From assembly GCA_039602395.1 (NCBI GenBank), contig JBCNJP010000006.1, positions 14,992,952 through 15,056,951 of the forward strand: a DNA stretch of 64,000 nt, given 5' to 3'. The stretch comes from Deinandra increscens subsp. villosa (taxonomy: Eukaryota; Streptophyta; Magnoliopsida; Asterales; Asteraceae). Every line of letters begins with the position of its first letter. Position 1 is the first letter of the stretch. Of the stretch, positions 33,467 through 44,367 are shown in pieces. The position numbers and the translations under genes are program-made. A model generated the notes under the pieces. The model worked only from the letters and a program-made list of their open reading frames with translations, was not told the origin of the DNA and made no database searches.

Positions 33467-34548
33467 TGATGACGTATGTCCGGATCGGGCCAAATACATG
33501 GGCTTGAGCCTAGACATGGTTTGGCCTACACAAGGTTTTGGCCTAACAGGCCCAATCCAGGCCCACTACACTTTCCTATAAAGGGAGACTTACCCCATCC
33601 CTTAAAGGGATCTTCAGCCACTTTATTCCCCTGATAGCTAGCAGTCGGCCAAGTCAGTGGCCGACCTTATGGCTCTCGGATCGACCTCATGACTTCAGCA
33701 GTCGACCTTCGGCCTTCGACCTTAGGGTGTCGACCTTCAGTCGACCTTCAGCAGTCGACCGTCAGCAGTCGACCCTCAGCAGTCGACCCTCAGCAGTCGA
33801 CCCTCAGCAGTCGACCCTCAGCAGTCGACCCTCAGCAGTCGACCCTCAGCAGTCGACCTCAGGCTGTCGACCTTCAGCAGTCGACCTCAGGCTGTCGACC
33901 TTCAGCAGTCGACCTCAGGCTGTCGACCTTCAGCAGTCGACCTTAGGCTGTCGACCTTCAGCAGTCGACCTTCAGCAGTCGACCTTAGGCTGTCGACCTT
34001 CAGCAGTCGACCTCATGGCTGTCGACCTTCAGCAGTCGACCTTAGGCTGTCGACCTTCAGCAGTCGACCTTCATGGCAGTCGACCTTCAGGCAGTCGACC
34101 TTAGGCTGTCGACCTTCAGCAGTCGACCTTCAGCAGTCGACCTTAGGCTGTCGACCTTCAGCAGTCGGCCTCATGGCTTCAGCTGTCGACCTCATGGGTC
34201 TACCCCATAGGTCGACCACACAAACCCACTTCCACCACTCTATGAGTATCTCTCTAGATACCCCCTTTACATATTTACATTCACATATATATACATGTGC
34301 ATACAAACTATCTACACCGTATTACTTACTTGACCGTCGGAGGGTGGTACAGAGACCCCGGTCTCTGTCCCCCTTCTAACGGGTTCCTTCTATGTTACAG
34401 GTTTAGGAGAAGACTTGGAAGAGCTAGGCCCGGCCTGCCCGGTCCAACGGCTCGAACCCGACTCTTCTACTATGTGGATCGGTACTATACTCGATGGCCC
34501 GTCTTTGGTCTTACCACTCCGGCCACCCCGAGGTACACCGTTTCTACA
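33467..34548 (+). repeat. 3' LTR of the LARD element
   Basis: 1082 bp with the same TATA-like box at 33577-33583 and the minisatellite at about 33717-34197. Only a few substitutions separate it from the 5' LTR outside the array. Confidence 0.88.
33717..34197 (+). repeat. 14-bp minisatellite in the 3' LTR
   Basis: The same two unit types as in the 5' LTR, with more units and a different arrangement near the 3' end (including GGCAGTCGACC variants), so the arrays changed after or during insertion. Confidence 0.9.
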
Positions 34549-35069
34549 GCCTACAAATACAAATGGTAATTAAAGAGCTTATCATAAAATTAATGGTTAG
34601 TGTAATAGCATTGGTAATGAAATTAAGATGCAGTTAGATTGAGTAATTTGTTATGTTGCCCTTTATAGAGGTGAGGCTGTTTATAGTATAACGTTAATCT
34701 TCATATCAGAATTATTAATTTTAATTATAACCACCAATTAGGAAAAATATCATAGATGTATATAGCACTATGTAAATATAAATAGCATTTAAGAGTAATT
34801 GTGATACACGGTCGTAAATTTCACTGTCTAATTGCAAACAGCACTTTCGAAAGAGTAGTATTTGTTAGCACCATATAACATCAAATGTTCTAAATTTTAA
34901 TTGATGCCTCGGACCTTATTCTCAACAAATATTTAAGCGTTTTTATCCTAAAATAGCACTATTATAAAATTAAATGCTATTTATGTTTTTTAAGATTTAT
35001 AAAGACTATTTAAATAGGTACCTGTAAGTAGTTTCTACATGTTGGTTTACAGATTTTTTAAAAAAGACG
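34549..35069. other. MULE DNA left of the Ulp1 gene
   Basis: Non-coding and AT-rich. It carries at least three TAGCAC words (about 34763, 34872, 34955). No terminal inverted repeat can be named here. Confidence 0.5.
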
Positions 35070-35712
35070 ATGAAGGGAATATGTTTGATGTATAGTGATG
35101 ATGATGATTTCCAAGAACGACCAAATGTGGAGAAAGTTCAAAATGAAAAGATGAGAGACGTCATGAAGAAGTCCAGTAAATTGTCGCTACCCAAGAAATC
35201 CAAATGTAGTATTAAACCTGTAGTTTAATAGCTTCAAAAACGTAAAATGTGTTTATCAACTCATTATTGTTGTAAACAGCACCGGTACAACATAGGGATG
35301 AATGTGAGTCGGCTGTTGAGGAACTACCAAAGGCTAAAAAGGGGAAAAAGGGTCGTACTTCAGAAGCAGTTGAAAGTCGGGAAGAGTTTAGAGCAACGGA
35401 TGGTACACGGATAAGAAATCGGAACACCCCGGCATCCTTGATGAAAGTCATAAAAGATCTAACTCCTACAAAAAGGAAAGCTGTGGAAGAAATTGGGTTT
35501 TCTAGTGTGCTCAATATGAAACTTAATGGTGTACCGACGATGATTGCATGGGTTATTGGTTATTAGCTAATTATAACCACCACACCAACACATTGAACAT
35601 TGGGTCACATCTAATACACATAACAAAGGAATTGATTCACGATCTTTATGGAGTGCCATTGGGTGGGTTACAACTAAAAGATGTGTGGAGAGCAACGACA
35701 AGTAATGAATTA

Positions 35713-36393
35713 CACTACAAGAAAATGACCCTTTGGTGACAAAAATCTCACCCCTTTTGGTGGGGACAAGTTGCCACCATAGGTTTAGGTGGGCACAAAT
35801 CGCCACCATAGCCCTTGCCGCCTGAACTTCGTCGCCATAGCTCTAAAAGGTCGCCACCTAAAGGTTCCCCACCATAGGTAGGCCTTTCGTGGCAAAAAGT
35901 CGCCATTGAAATGTCGCCAGGTTAGATTTTACGGATAAAAAAAAAGATTTAAAAATTTTTAAATGAACCTTCGGTGGCGAAATGTCCCCACCGTATCCTT
36001 TATTAAGTTTGAAGTACTCCCTGTGGTGGCGAAATGTCCCCACCATAGCTTTTATTAAGTTTTAAAATATTACCTCTGGTGACGAAATGTCCCTACTATA
36101 GCCTTAATTTGTTTTTTAGTCCAAACCTATGGTGATGAGATTTCCCCTCCATAACTTTGAAAAAATAATGTTACAGTGGCTATGGTGAGGACATTTCGCC
36201 ACCATAGGTATTGCATTAATAAAAAAAATATTTTTTATTTTTTTCCAGATTTTTAAACCAAAAAAAACAATTATAACAATATTTTTTACTGGAACCCTTT
36301 GGTGGCGAAAAGTCCCCACTGAAACCTTACCTTTAGTGGGGACTCTAGTCCCCACCTTAGCCTTCCCCACCAAAAACCTTTTTTCTTGTAGTG
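35713..36393. mobile_element. Non-autonomous CACTA element (MITE) in the Ulp1 gene
   Basis: Ends are CACTACAAGAAAA and TTTTCTTGTAGTG, the classic CACTA (En/Spm) terminus. 681 bp, no coding. The interior is made of GGTGGCGAAATGTCCCCACC-like repeats in both orientations, probably subterminal transposase sites. GAA lies outside the right end and three bases outside the left end, so the 3-bp target duplication is not clean. It separates TTSNE from VVIDWRRQF in the host coding sequence. Confidence 0.85.
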
Positions 36394-39160
36394 GAAGTAG
36401 TTATTGATTGGAGGCGTCAATTTGGAGGTGGTTCTGGATTTACCGTCGCTGAAGTGACCAACAAAATTAGGCTATCTGATGATAGTAGTCGCCTTTTCGA
36501 GCTTAACTTTCTAGTTGTTTTTTGCAGTACAATGGTATACATGCCTAAAGGCACCGTTTGTAACCAATGCATATTACCATCGTTGCCTGCTAAAGCTGAT
36601 ATATCGAAGCTTGATTGGTGCGGTTATGTATTGAGGTGTTTGAATCGCACAAAAGGCCATTGGAGTGAAAGGGAGGCATACAATGGTCCCTTGGCTTTAC
36701 TTGTGGTAATTCAGTTATTATTATGTTTTTTATTTGTAGTTATGTAAGTAGCACCATTTATATAACACTTTAACCTTATAAAATCTTATAGTTGGCGTAT
36801 GCGCATGAGAAGCGAAGCTCATATGCCGAAGTCTGCCAGCGATTGTAACCTATGATGACAAATGCTTGGATAAGGTGGAGACTGATGTTGTTATAGGAGG
36901 GAGGGGTTTTATCGCATTAATGGGATCACGATATCCAAAATCAAACCAAACGGAACCTGAGGTACAACAAATTATCACTATACTGGAGGAACGAGCAGTA
37001 CATACTGATGCTGTTGATCCTCAAAGTCCTATTGAAACGTATGTGCCCATGTCAACCGCTGATGTCGAGGCAATTCCGTCACAAGTTATTGATGAGTTTG
37101 TTGAGGGATTAATTGAACAGCAAGGACTAGGAGATACTGGATTGGTATGATAATTAGTGTAAATCTTTACATGAATTTGATAATTACTTTAAACTGCATT
37201 ATAGCCATAATGTTTAATAGGCAAGGATATATAGCATTATGTTAATAACACAATTCTATTTGTGTGGGTAAGTAGACCGATGAAGATGAAGAATTTAATG
37301 GCGATGATGAGAATGATGAAACCGATGATGGTAATTAATATTCCATCAGTTACCACTCCGCCAGCTTTCCATCCGAAGACAGATCTAAATAGCACTTTGA
37401 AACTGTAAATAGCACTTTTGATTAAAAAACTTATTTTTCAATATAAATTTTTTAGATTTAAAACTGCTAACACATATGTAAATAGCAGTTTGTAACTTTA
37501 ATAAACAAGTATGTGATAATAGCAGTTTATTGCATTTGTGATAATGTTACATGTTTTAAAACTTCATTGTCCTTCATTACGACAATAGCACTGAATTTCA
37601 TTGTGATAATAACACTGTTTGTAATTGGTGAATTGTTAGAATGTTATAACTTGAAACAGTAACCATGAATCATTAATTGTTTACATGTTTTAAATTTGTT
37701 ATGATGCCTTGAACTATTGTAGGAATGGAAAAACTTAATCGCCAGTAAGGTTATTGAGCTGGATGAGTTTATAAATAGTCGAAGATTTTCCATCTACATC
37801 GGATAGACCAAGCTTTGATTTGATCTCAAGCCAGCTAACACCTCTTAGTCAAGAAAAGGGCTACGTTACCCCACAACCATTGGCTGTGGGCAGACCGAGA
37901 CGCAGCCTAAAGCCGTCGGACATCTTGCGATCACCGTATGCGCATAAGAAGGTTAAATTGAAACAGCAACCTACAAAGGCAGAAGAAAACCTTGCAAGAA
38001 CTATCTTTATAGCACGAAAGGATAAATGGTGATAAAAAATGTTTTTGGTTTTATGATGTTTAAATAGGTCCTCAAATTTAACTCTATTTGACCCGTAAAT
38101 AATTTGTGTAACTTGTGTATTACTTGCAGGGAGTTCTTGTTTGAGAACGGTGAGGATCTTGTACCAAGGGCAGCTTTTGAGACATTAATATACGATATGT
38201 ACGTAAGCGTCAGTATAGTCAATGCATGGTCAACGTTGCTCAATTATGAAGATAAATACAGGAACAAATCTGATCCAGCAAGGTTCTTTTGCACGTGCGA
38301 AATGCTGGTATGTTACGTATGATATTATAAAACAAGTTAAAAAAAACATACATGTATATAGCACTTCTTGTTCAGTACTGTTGCAATTTGTCAATGATTA
38401 AAAATATCGTAGAAATAGCACTATGTAATTGTAAATAAAACTTTTGAATAAAATAACACAGATGTAAATAGCACTCAGTAATTGTAAATAACACTATTGA
38501 AATAGCGATTGTTAATATCCTTGTCTAATTTAAATGATTTAATTTTATCTGTAGAACGATAATATGTATAAGGAAGATGTAGAAGATGCGAGAAGGGCTG
38601 CGTTTTTTTATAAGCAGATGGAGAAGATGTTGAAAGATGCTAAAATAGATACACTCAGAAAAATTGCCATAGTGTTCATACCTATCATACATGTTTCACA
38701 CTTCTATGCGATGACATTTGATCTTAGAAATGGAGTTGTAAATGTGATCGACAACCTAGCGTTGGAAGCAGACTTTTTAGAGAAGTATGCTGGAAAACCA
38801 GAAATGATGGTAAGTATGTTTACAATATGTTTGTAACTTAAGATATTTTCATAAATGAATAATATTTTGAATTTTTTGTAGCAAAAGGCGTTTTGTGCTT
38901 ACTTGGGATTAAAGTGCCACCCTAAGGCAACAAAATTTATTAAAAGCAAACCGATAAGACTGGAGATGGAGTGGAGGACACTTGATAATATTGTGGATTG
39001 TGGTATATTCACTATGAGGCATATGGAAACCTTTAAAGGGACGTCGGTGTCAAATTGGAAAGGTGTACTATCAAAAGAAACAGACAATCAGAAGATGGAG
39101 CTTGATGGCCTAAGAGTTAAATATATGTCTAAGATATTGTTGTCAGATATAAACACTAAG

Positions 39161-40542
39161 GGGCCGTTTGGTTGGCACTTTATGAGGTCTTAATGAGTAA
39201 ACATCTAAATCGGTCAGTTGTATGGGTGTTTGGTTGCTCACTTTTTTTTACCACTTATTCGGTAAGAGGGTCCGATTGAGGTCTTTATGCTTCAGATTTT
39301 AAACCCTATCTGAATGAAAAAGAAGGAAAAAAAGACCTTCCTGCCCATCAGACCTCATACGATGCTTTCACTCCTCCGAGCCCCTTTCACGCTCTCTGCC
39401 CTAGCTCCCTGCCGCCATCTAAACTCCACCTTCCTCCGCCATTAGAGGAGGTCACCGGTGTCTCTGCCCCTCTTAGCCATAGGCCTACATCCTCGTTTCT
39501 TCTCGGAGCTCGATCGTCCATTCGTCGCCGACGACTTTTCTGGCTGTCAAACCTTTTCAACCCCTAAAGTCATCACAAAACTCCATGCCAATCGCATTGT
39601 ATGAGGCCTCCTTTCACCATGGGAATCACGCTTCATTCCAGGTTTGCTCGCATCTGGGTACGCGTTATATGGCCACATTCCGTACGCACGCCAACTGTTT
39701 AATGAATTGCATCAGAGAACTAAGCGTGCGTACAACAATATGATTAAGCTGTATGCTGAAAAGGGGTTTCCTTGTAATGCGCTCGAGGTGTTTGTTGAAA
39801 TGTTTGAGTCAGGAAAAACAAAGCCAGATAGGCTTACATGCCCTTTTATGGTCAAAGCATGTGCTAAATTGTCAATGCTACATTTTGTTTTATCCATTCA
39901 TGGTTTGATTATAAGTAGCGGTGTTGATTCGAATACTTTTATGGGTAATTCATTGATGTCAATGTACATGAGTTTCGGTGAGAATGATAGTGGTAAACGA
40001 GTGTTTGATGAGATTCATGACAAGTGTGTGGTTTCTTGGACACACTTTGATTAGTGGGTACTTTAGAAATGGATATCCTAATGAGTCTTTGATGGTTTTC
40101 AAGAAAATGGTTGATGAAAAGGTAGAGTTCGATAATGCCACTGTTGTTTCGGTGTTCCCTGCGTGTAATTGATGATGTGAACATGGCCCGTTTAGCCTTT
40201 GAATTAGTTTTTGTTTGGCTTGATGTTAGAAGTGGCAGGCAGTGTGTTCTTGGTGTCTAATCCTCTGACATTCGTGTAGGAAAATTTGGTTGATAGTGAA
40301 GTAAATAGTTTTTAGCCTTTTGGTTTGTATGTTTTTTCTTTAATCATTCACGATTCAAACCAAACAAATACATTTCATTTGCAAGATATAATTTATAGGG
40401 GTAAATTAGTCATTCTGCATAACCATTCAGATATACTACCAAACAGCACTTACTGGTTCAGCACTAACTGATTCAGAACCTCTAATACAATCAGACCTCT
40501 TATTGATTCAGCACTTAATAATGCAGATCCTACCAAACAGCC
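39161..40542. mobile_element. TIR element carrying a PPR gene fragment, inserted in the Ulp1 last exon
   Basis: The left end GGGCCGTTTGGTTGGCAC mirrors the right end (CTACCAAACAGCC), a form typical of hAT and PIF-like plant elements. Subterminal regions on both sides have CTTAATGAG/GATTCAGCACTTAA-type words. It splits the Ulp1 exon between DIN and EVKEF. It carries no transposase but holds a host-gene piece (39644-40172), which makes it a gene-capturing (Pack-type) element. Target duplication is ambiguous (CTAAG versus CTGAG). Confidence 0.7.
39644..40172 (+). pseudogene. Captured pentatricopeptide-repeat (PPR) gene fragment
   Basis: The frame has at least three PPR motifs: YALYGHIPYARQLFNELHQR, RAYNNMIKLYAEKGFPCNAL and SLMSMYMSFGENDSGKRVFD, the PLS-type pattern of plant organelle RNA-binding proteins. 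After VVSWT a one-base shift moves the frame; the continuation LISGYFRNGYPNESLMVFKK is in another frame (39978-40172). GC-richer DNA upstream (39360-39560) looks like the 5' end of the same host gene. No start or stop of a full protein is present. Confidence 0.8.
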
Positions 40543-40638
40543 TGAGGTGAAGGAATTTGTTGCCTTGGACGAGGCTATTAAGCTAGACATGATGGATGGT
40601 GCCTTGGATAGAATAAGTGAGAGATCACGTATGTAATT

Positions 40639-40904
40639 ATTAGGAAGTTATTGTATTTTGGTTGATTTTGATTTCAAAACCAGTTTGTTGGAGTACCGTT
40701 TTGTTTGAACGATACTACAATGTTCTGGGAACGATAATGCTTTTGGGGACCTTGCATATTGGATTATAAGAATGTTTTGTCATAACAAGTACTACTAGAT
40801 TATGTTTTGTTTTAATTTGAAACAATGATGACAATCATTGCAGATGTAAATTGCACTTGATTTGTAAAATGATGTCAAGTATATCGGATGTGAACTTGAT
40901 TTTT
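40639..40904. other. MULE spacer right of the Ulp1 gene
   Basis: AT-rich, non-coding. It carries one degenerate AAATTGCACTT copy of the MULE word at about 40848. The target duplication of the copia element (ATTTTT) is at 40899-40904. Confidence 0.6.
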
Positions 40905-41138
40905 CAAATCTAAGGAGCTTTGGATCGATATACAATTGAATGAAAAAAACAAAGAAATTGAGAGAGAAAGGAAATTTTATTGAGCTGTGAAAATGAACGA
41001 ACGAATGAACAAACAATTAACAGAAAATAAACTAACTTATACTAAGCTAATCCTACCGTTAAAATATTTATCAAAACTGACAACTTTAGCCCCTGATGTA
41101 TTAGCAAGTTGCTAATCTTGGAATTACATTTTCTAACA
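40905..41138 (-). repeat. 3' LTR of the copia element
   Basis: 234 bp, two differences from the 5' LTR. Preceded on the minus strand by the purine-rich GAATTGAGCGGGTGTT. Confidence 0.93.
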
Positions 41139-41288
41139 AACACCCGCTCAATTCCAAAACACATTAAACCTTTCTCTTTCAAGGTAAGTTGATTCAAATC
41201 AGTGAAATGATAACCAACATCATTGCACAATAGAGGTTCAATGAACTTATTTGTACTAATGTGCTAAGCTCCCATTTCAACAGAAATT

Positions 41289-41849
41289 TCAGCCACCCAT
41301 TGCTGCACTCATTTTAAGCAGCTTCCTCATGTCACAAAACTTTGTTCTTCCCAATGGTTTTGTTAACCCATCTGCAGCTTGTTCGTTACTCCTTACAAAC
41401 TGCACATCAATTTGATCTCCCTCTATACATTCCCTGATAAAGTGAAACCTCAAATTGATATGTTTTGACCTACCATGGAAGACTGGATTCCTCATTAAAG
41501 CTATAGCTGATTTGTTATCCACAAGTAGTACAGCTTTAACTTGCTCCTTTCCTGTTAACTCTGTTAAAAGACCAGTCAACCATATGGCTTGACATGCTGC
41601 CAAAGTTGCAGCAATAAATTCTGCTTCACAAGATGACAATGCCACAGTTTTCTGTTTTTGTGAAAACCAGGATATGAGAGAACCATTGTAAAAGAAAACA
41701 TTTCCAGAAGTACTTCTACCATCTTCACTTTCCATATTGTGAGTACTGTCACTGTAGCCTATCAATTCACCTTTTACCCCTGTTTTATACTTCAAGCCAT
41801 GGTTCAATGTCACTTTTACATACCTGATGATATGCTTGACAGCTTTCAA
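41289..41849 (-). pseudogene. Copia RNase H
   Basis: 186 codons with GYSDSTHNMESEDGRSTSG (first Asp), SSCEAEFIAATLAACQAIWL (Glu), VDNKSAIALMRNPVFHGRSK (Asp) and the C-terminal ADGLTKPLGRTKF, the usual end of copia polyproteins. The residues for metal binding are present. It is out of frame with the reverse transcriptase because of the 7-bp duplication at 41844-41857. Confidence 0.9.
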
Positions 41850-42915
41850 GTTTCAAGTGCTCAGCCTTAGGCTCTTGCATATACCTACTCACATACCCCA
41901 CTGCAAATGTAATATCTGGCCTAGTTTGGGTGGTTAAATACCTGAGAGATCCTACTAACCTTCTATAGTTTGTGGCATCCACAACCTCACCACCCTCTTC
42001 CTTCCTTAGCCTCAACCCTGGTTCCATAAGAATTCTACCCTCATTAGCATCTTCTAACCCTGCTAGCCTAACAATCTTCTTAGCATAATCCGATTGTTTG
42101 ATTTCTATCTCATCCTCCTGCTGATTAACTTCTATTCCTAAGTAATAGTTAAGCAGTCCTAAGTCAGTCATCTCAAACTTATCTTTCATCTGCCTTTTAA
42201 AGAAGTCAATCTCTTGTTGATTTGATCCGGTTACCATCAAATCATCTACATACACAACCACTATCACACTAGAATTTCCATTAATTCTTGTATAAACTGC
42301 TTGGTCATGCTTACATCTAGAAAAACCTATTTCCTTTAAGACCCTATCAAGTTTTTAATTCCAGGCTCTAGGAGCATGTTTCAACCCATAGAGAGCTTTC
42401 TCAAGCTTATAAACCTTATGCTCACTGCCCTTGACTTCAAAACCATCAGGCTGTTGAACATACACACTCTCTTTCAACTCTCCATGCAAGAATGCAGTTT
42501 TTACATCTAAGTGATATATCTTCCATTTCATTTTGGCTGCATATGCTAAAATCAATCTTATAGTATCTATCCTAGCAACTGGAGCAAACACCTCCTCATA
42601 GTCTATTCCAAACTTCTGAACATACCCTTTAGCAACTAACCTTACTTTATGCTTAGTTATATTTCCTGGGGCATCTTTCTTAAGCTTGAATAGCCATTTT
42701 AATCCTATAGGTTTACAATCCTTTGGTGGTTCTACCAGCTTCCAAGTTCTATTCTTCTCAATTGATTTTAATTTCTCCTCCATTGCCTTTCTCCAAGCCT
42801 TATCTTGATTCGCTTCCCTAAAATTTCCAGGCTCACTTTCCTCAGCAAGGAGAAGTTCAACAAATTCTATTTCCTCCTGTCTTTGTTGACTCATCCTGAT
42901 CCTATTATCTAGCAC
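41785..42915 (-). pseudogene. Copia reverse transcriptase, one stop codon
   Basis: RVT_2 domain: DKAWRKAMEEKLKSIEKNRT at the start, KVRLVAKGYVQKFGIDYEEV, then LDVKTAFLHGELKE (first Asp) and LYGLKHAPRAWN. A TAA at about 42352 interrupts it. It continues in frame to VVVYVDDLMVTG, the polymerase YVDD box, and LNYYLGIEV. A 7-bp tandem duplication at 41844-41857 (TTTCAAG twice) shifts the frame before RNase H. Confidence 0.9.
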
Positions 42916-43160
42916 ATAATCAATGTACTTAGTAGGAACAAGTGTTGCTCTACTAGATCTCCTAACTCCTACCTGAGGTACATTTCTATCTTGAGTATTA
43001 TGAACAGGGCTATGATGCTATTGACCCTCAATTAGATTATCATCAGCAGATTCTCAGACTCACTACTGCCCTCATCATGTTCACCATCTCCATAAAATTC
43101 AGTAATCCCAGTAAGAGTAGTGAACTCACCCCCTGAATGTCTACCAGAAGATTCATTAGG

Positions 43161-43739
43161 TTACTTCACTTCATGCCATTTTCTAGTTTCCTCAAACACA
43201 ACATCTCTACTTATCACTATTTTCTTGTTGTCAACATCTAGCATTCTATGAGCCTTAGAACCCTCCTGAACTCCTAGGTACATCATTGGGACACTTCTAT
43301 CCAGCAGTTTCTTAAGACCAGGTTTAACAGTCTTAACATGTCCTACACATCCAAAAGTTTTCAAGTGGGATAAATTAGGTTTCTTCCCTCTTAGAACCTC
43401 ATGCCTAACACCTTCACCCCATAGGCTATCATGAACACTCATAGCCTTCATGCTACTCCTAGTCATATCCATAATAGTTCTATTCCTCCTCTCCACAGCA
43501 CCATTTTGCTGTGGTGAGTAAGGTGCAGTTAGCATCCTAATAATGCCCTGCTCATCACAAAATTTGTTGAATTCTTGTGACAAAAATTCACCCCCTCTAT
43601 TAGACCTAAGAGATTTTATTCTCTTCTCATACCTACTTTCCACACTAGACTTAAACTTCTGAAATATTTCAAATGCCTGATCCTTACTCTTAATCATATA
43701 CACCCACATATATCTAGAGAAGTCATCTACAAGCAACAT
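43161..43739 (-). pseudogene. Copia integrase core, catalytic Asp changed to Asn
   Basis: 192 codons: VDDFSRYMWVY (first Asp), then LRSNRGGEF where the second catalytic Asp is Asn (codon at plus 43599-43601), then NGAVERRNRT (catalytic Glu). The C-terminal part (HLKTFGCVGHVK) follows normally. A TAA ends it after WHEVK, and several stops lie between 43160 and 42916 in the linker to reverse transcriptase. The DDE enzyme joins cDNA to target DNA; loss of one Asp would abolish this. Confidence 0.85.
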
Positions 43740-44367
43740 AAAAATACTTATTCCCTGTGCTAGTTACTGGGCTTATTGGACCACACAAGTCCATTGATAT
43801 CATGTCAAGAATTCCTGCAGACCTATACTTAGACTCCTTAGGGAAACTATTCCTTATGTGTTTTCCTGCTAAGCAAGCATCACATAAGTGATTGTCTGCT
43901 TTGATCTTAGGAACTCCTAACACCATCTTAGTCCTAGTCATCTATTCCAGTGTATGAAAACTGCAATGCCCCAGTCTACCATGCCACAACCAAGCCTCAT
44001 TGTCAACCTTAGCTAAATAACAACTAGGGGTACCTATGGTCAAGTTTACCTTATAGAGCCTGTTAGAAGCTCTCCTAACTTTCAATAAGAGTTCTCCCCT
44101 TCTATCTAACATCCAAAGATACTCACCTTTCATCCTTATCTCACAGCCATTTTCTGTGGCTTGTCCTAGGCTCAATATACTACTTTTTAAGTGTGGTATG
44201 TAGTAGACATTAGTAAGCACTCTTTGCCCTCTTGACATATCTTCAAGAACAATAGACCCTTTACCTTTTATATTTACCCTTGACCCATCTCCAAATATCA
44301 CATTTCCCTTTACATTTTCATCCAAAACAGAGAAAAAGGAAAAGTTACCTGTCATGTGATTAGAGGC
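43723..44367 (-). pseudogene. Copia protease remnant and GAG-pre-integrase zinc domain
   Basis: The protease motif reads WYLDN, stop (TGA), ASNHMTG: the glycine codon after the catalytic Asp region is a stop. The next piece (43942-44355) continues through LWHGRLGHCSFHTLE to a TAG. The frame then continues with MTRTKMVLGVPKIK and LCDACLAGKHIRNSFP, giving the H-H-C-C zinc module of copia integrase. A frameshift at about 43723-43739 separates this from the integrase core. Confidence 0.8.

Larger units (their letters stand above)
27347..34548 (+). mobile_element. Large non-coding LTR retrotransposon (LARD type)
   Basis: Two long direct repeats (27347-28358 and 33467-34548) start TGATGACGTATGTCCGG and end TACACCGTTTCTACA. 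Next to the left one is TTGGCGCCATCCGTGGGA, a primer-site form seen in plant Ty3/gypsy elements of the Tat/Athila side. Before the right one is the purine tract ACTGGGGGGC. The 5.1-kb interior has no gag or pol, which is the definition of a LARD. The LTRs are very similar outside the minisatellite. The bases outside the two LTRs (GCGGGT and GCCTAC) do not match, so no target duplication supports a simple insertion. Confidence 0.85.
35070..40638 (+). pseudogene. Ulp1-like SUMO-protease family gene of the MULE (peptidase C48), disrupted
   Basis: The C-terminal part has the C48 protease layout: HVSHFYAMTFDL (His), VIDN (Asp) and VDCGIFTMRHMETF (Cys codon at 38999-39001), so the catalytic triad is present. 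Exons with GT...AG borders are visible at 38130-38307, 38555-38809 and from 38882. The N-terminal half (PTKRKAVEEIGFSSVLNMKL, then HITKELIHDLYGVPLGG) matches the region that precedes the protease in plant transposon Ulp1 genes. Breaks: a frameshift near 35545, a CACTA MITE at 35713, frame problems near 36840, and a 1.4-kb element splitting the last exon at 39160 (it resumes at 40543 with EVKEFVALDEAIKLD). Ulp1 proteins cleave SUMO; the role in MULEs is unknown. Confidence 0.75.

Noticed and set aside
27347..34548. Two independent LTR insertions and not one LARD
   Set aside because: Primer site after the left LTR and purine tract before the right LTR support one element, though the missing target duplication keeps some doubt.
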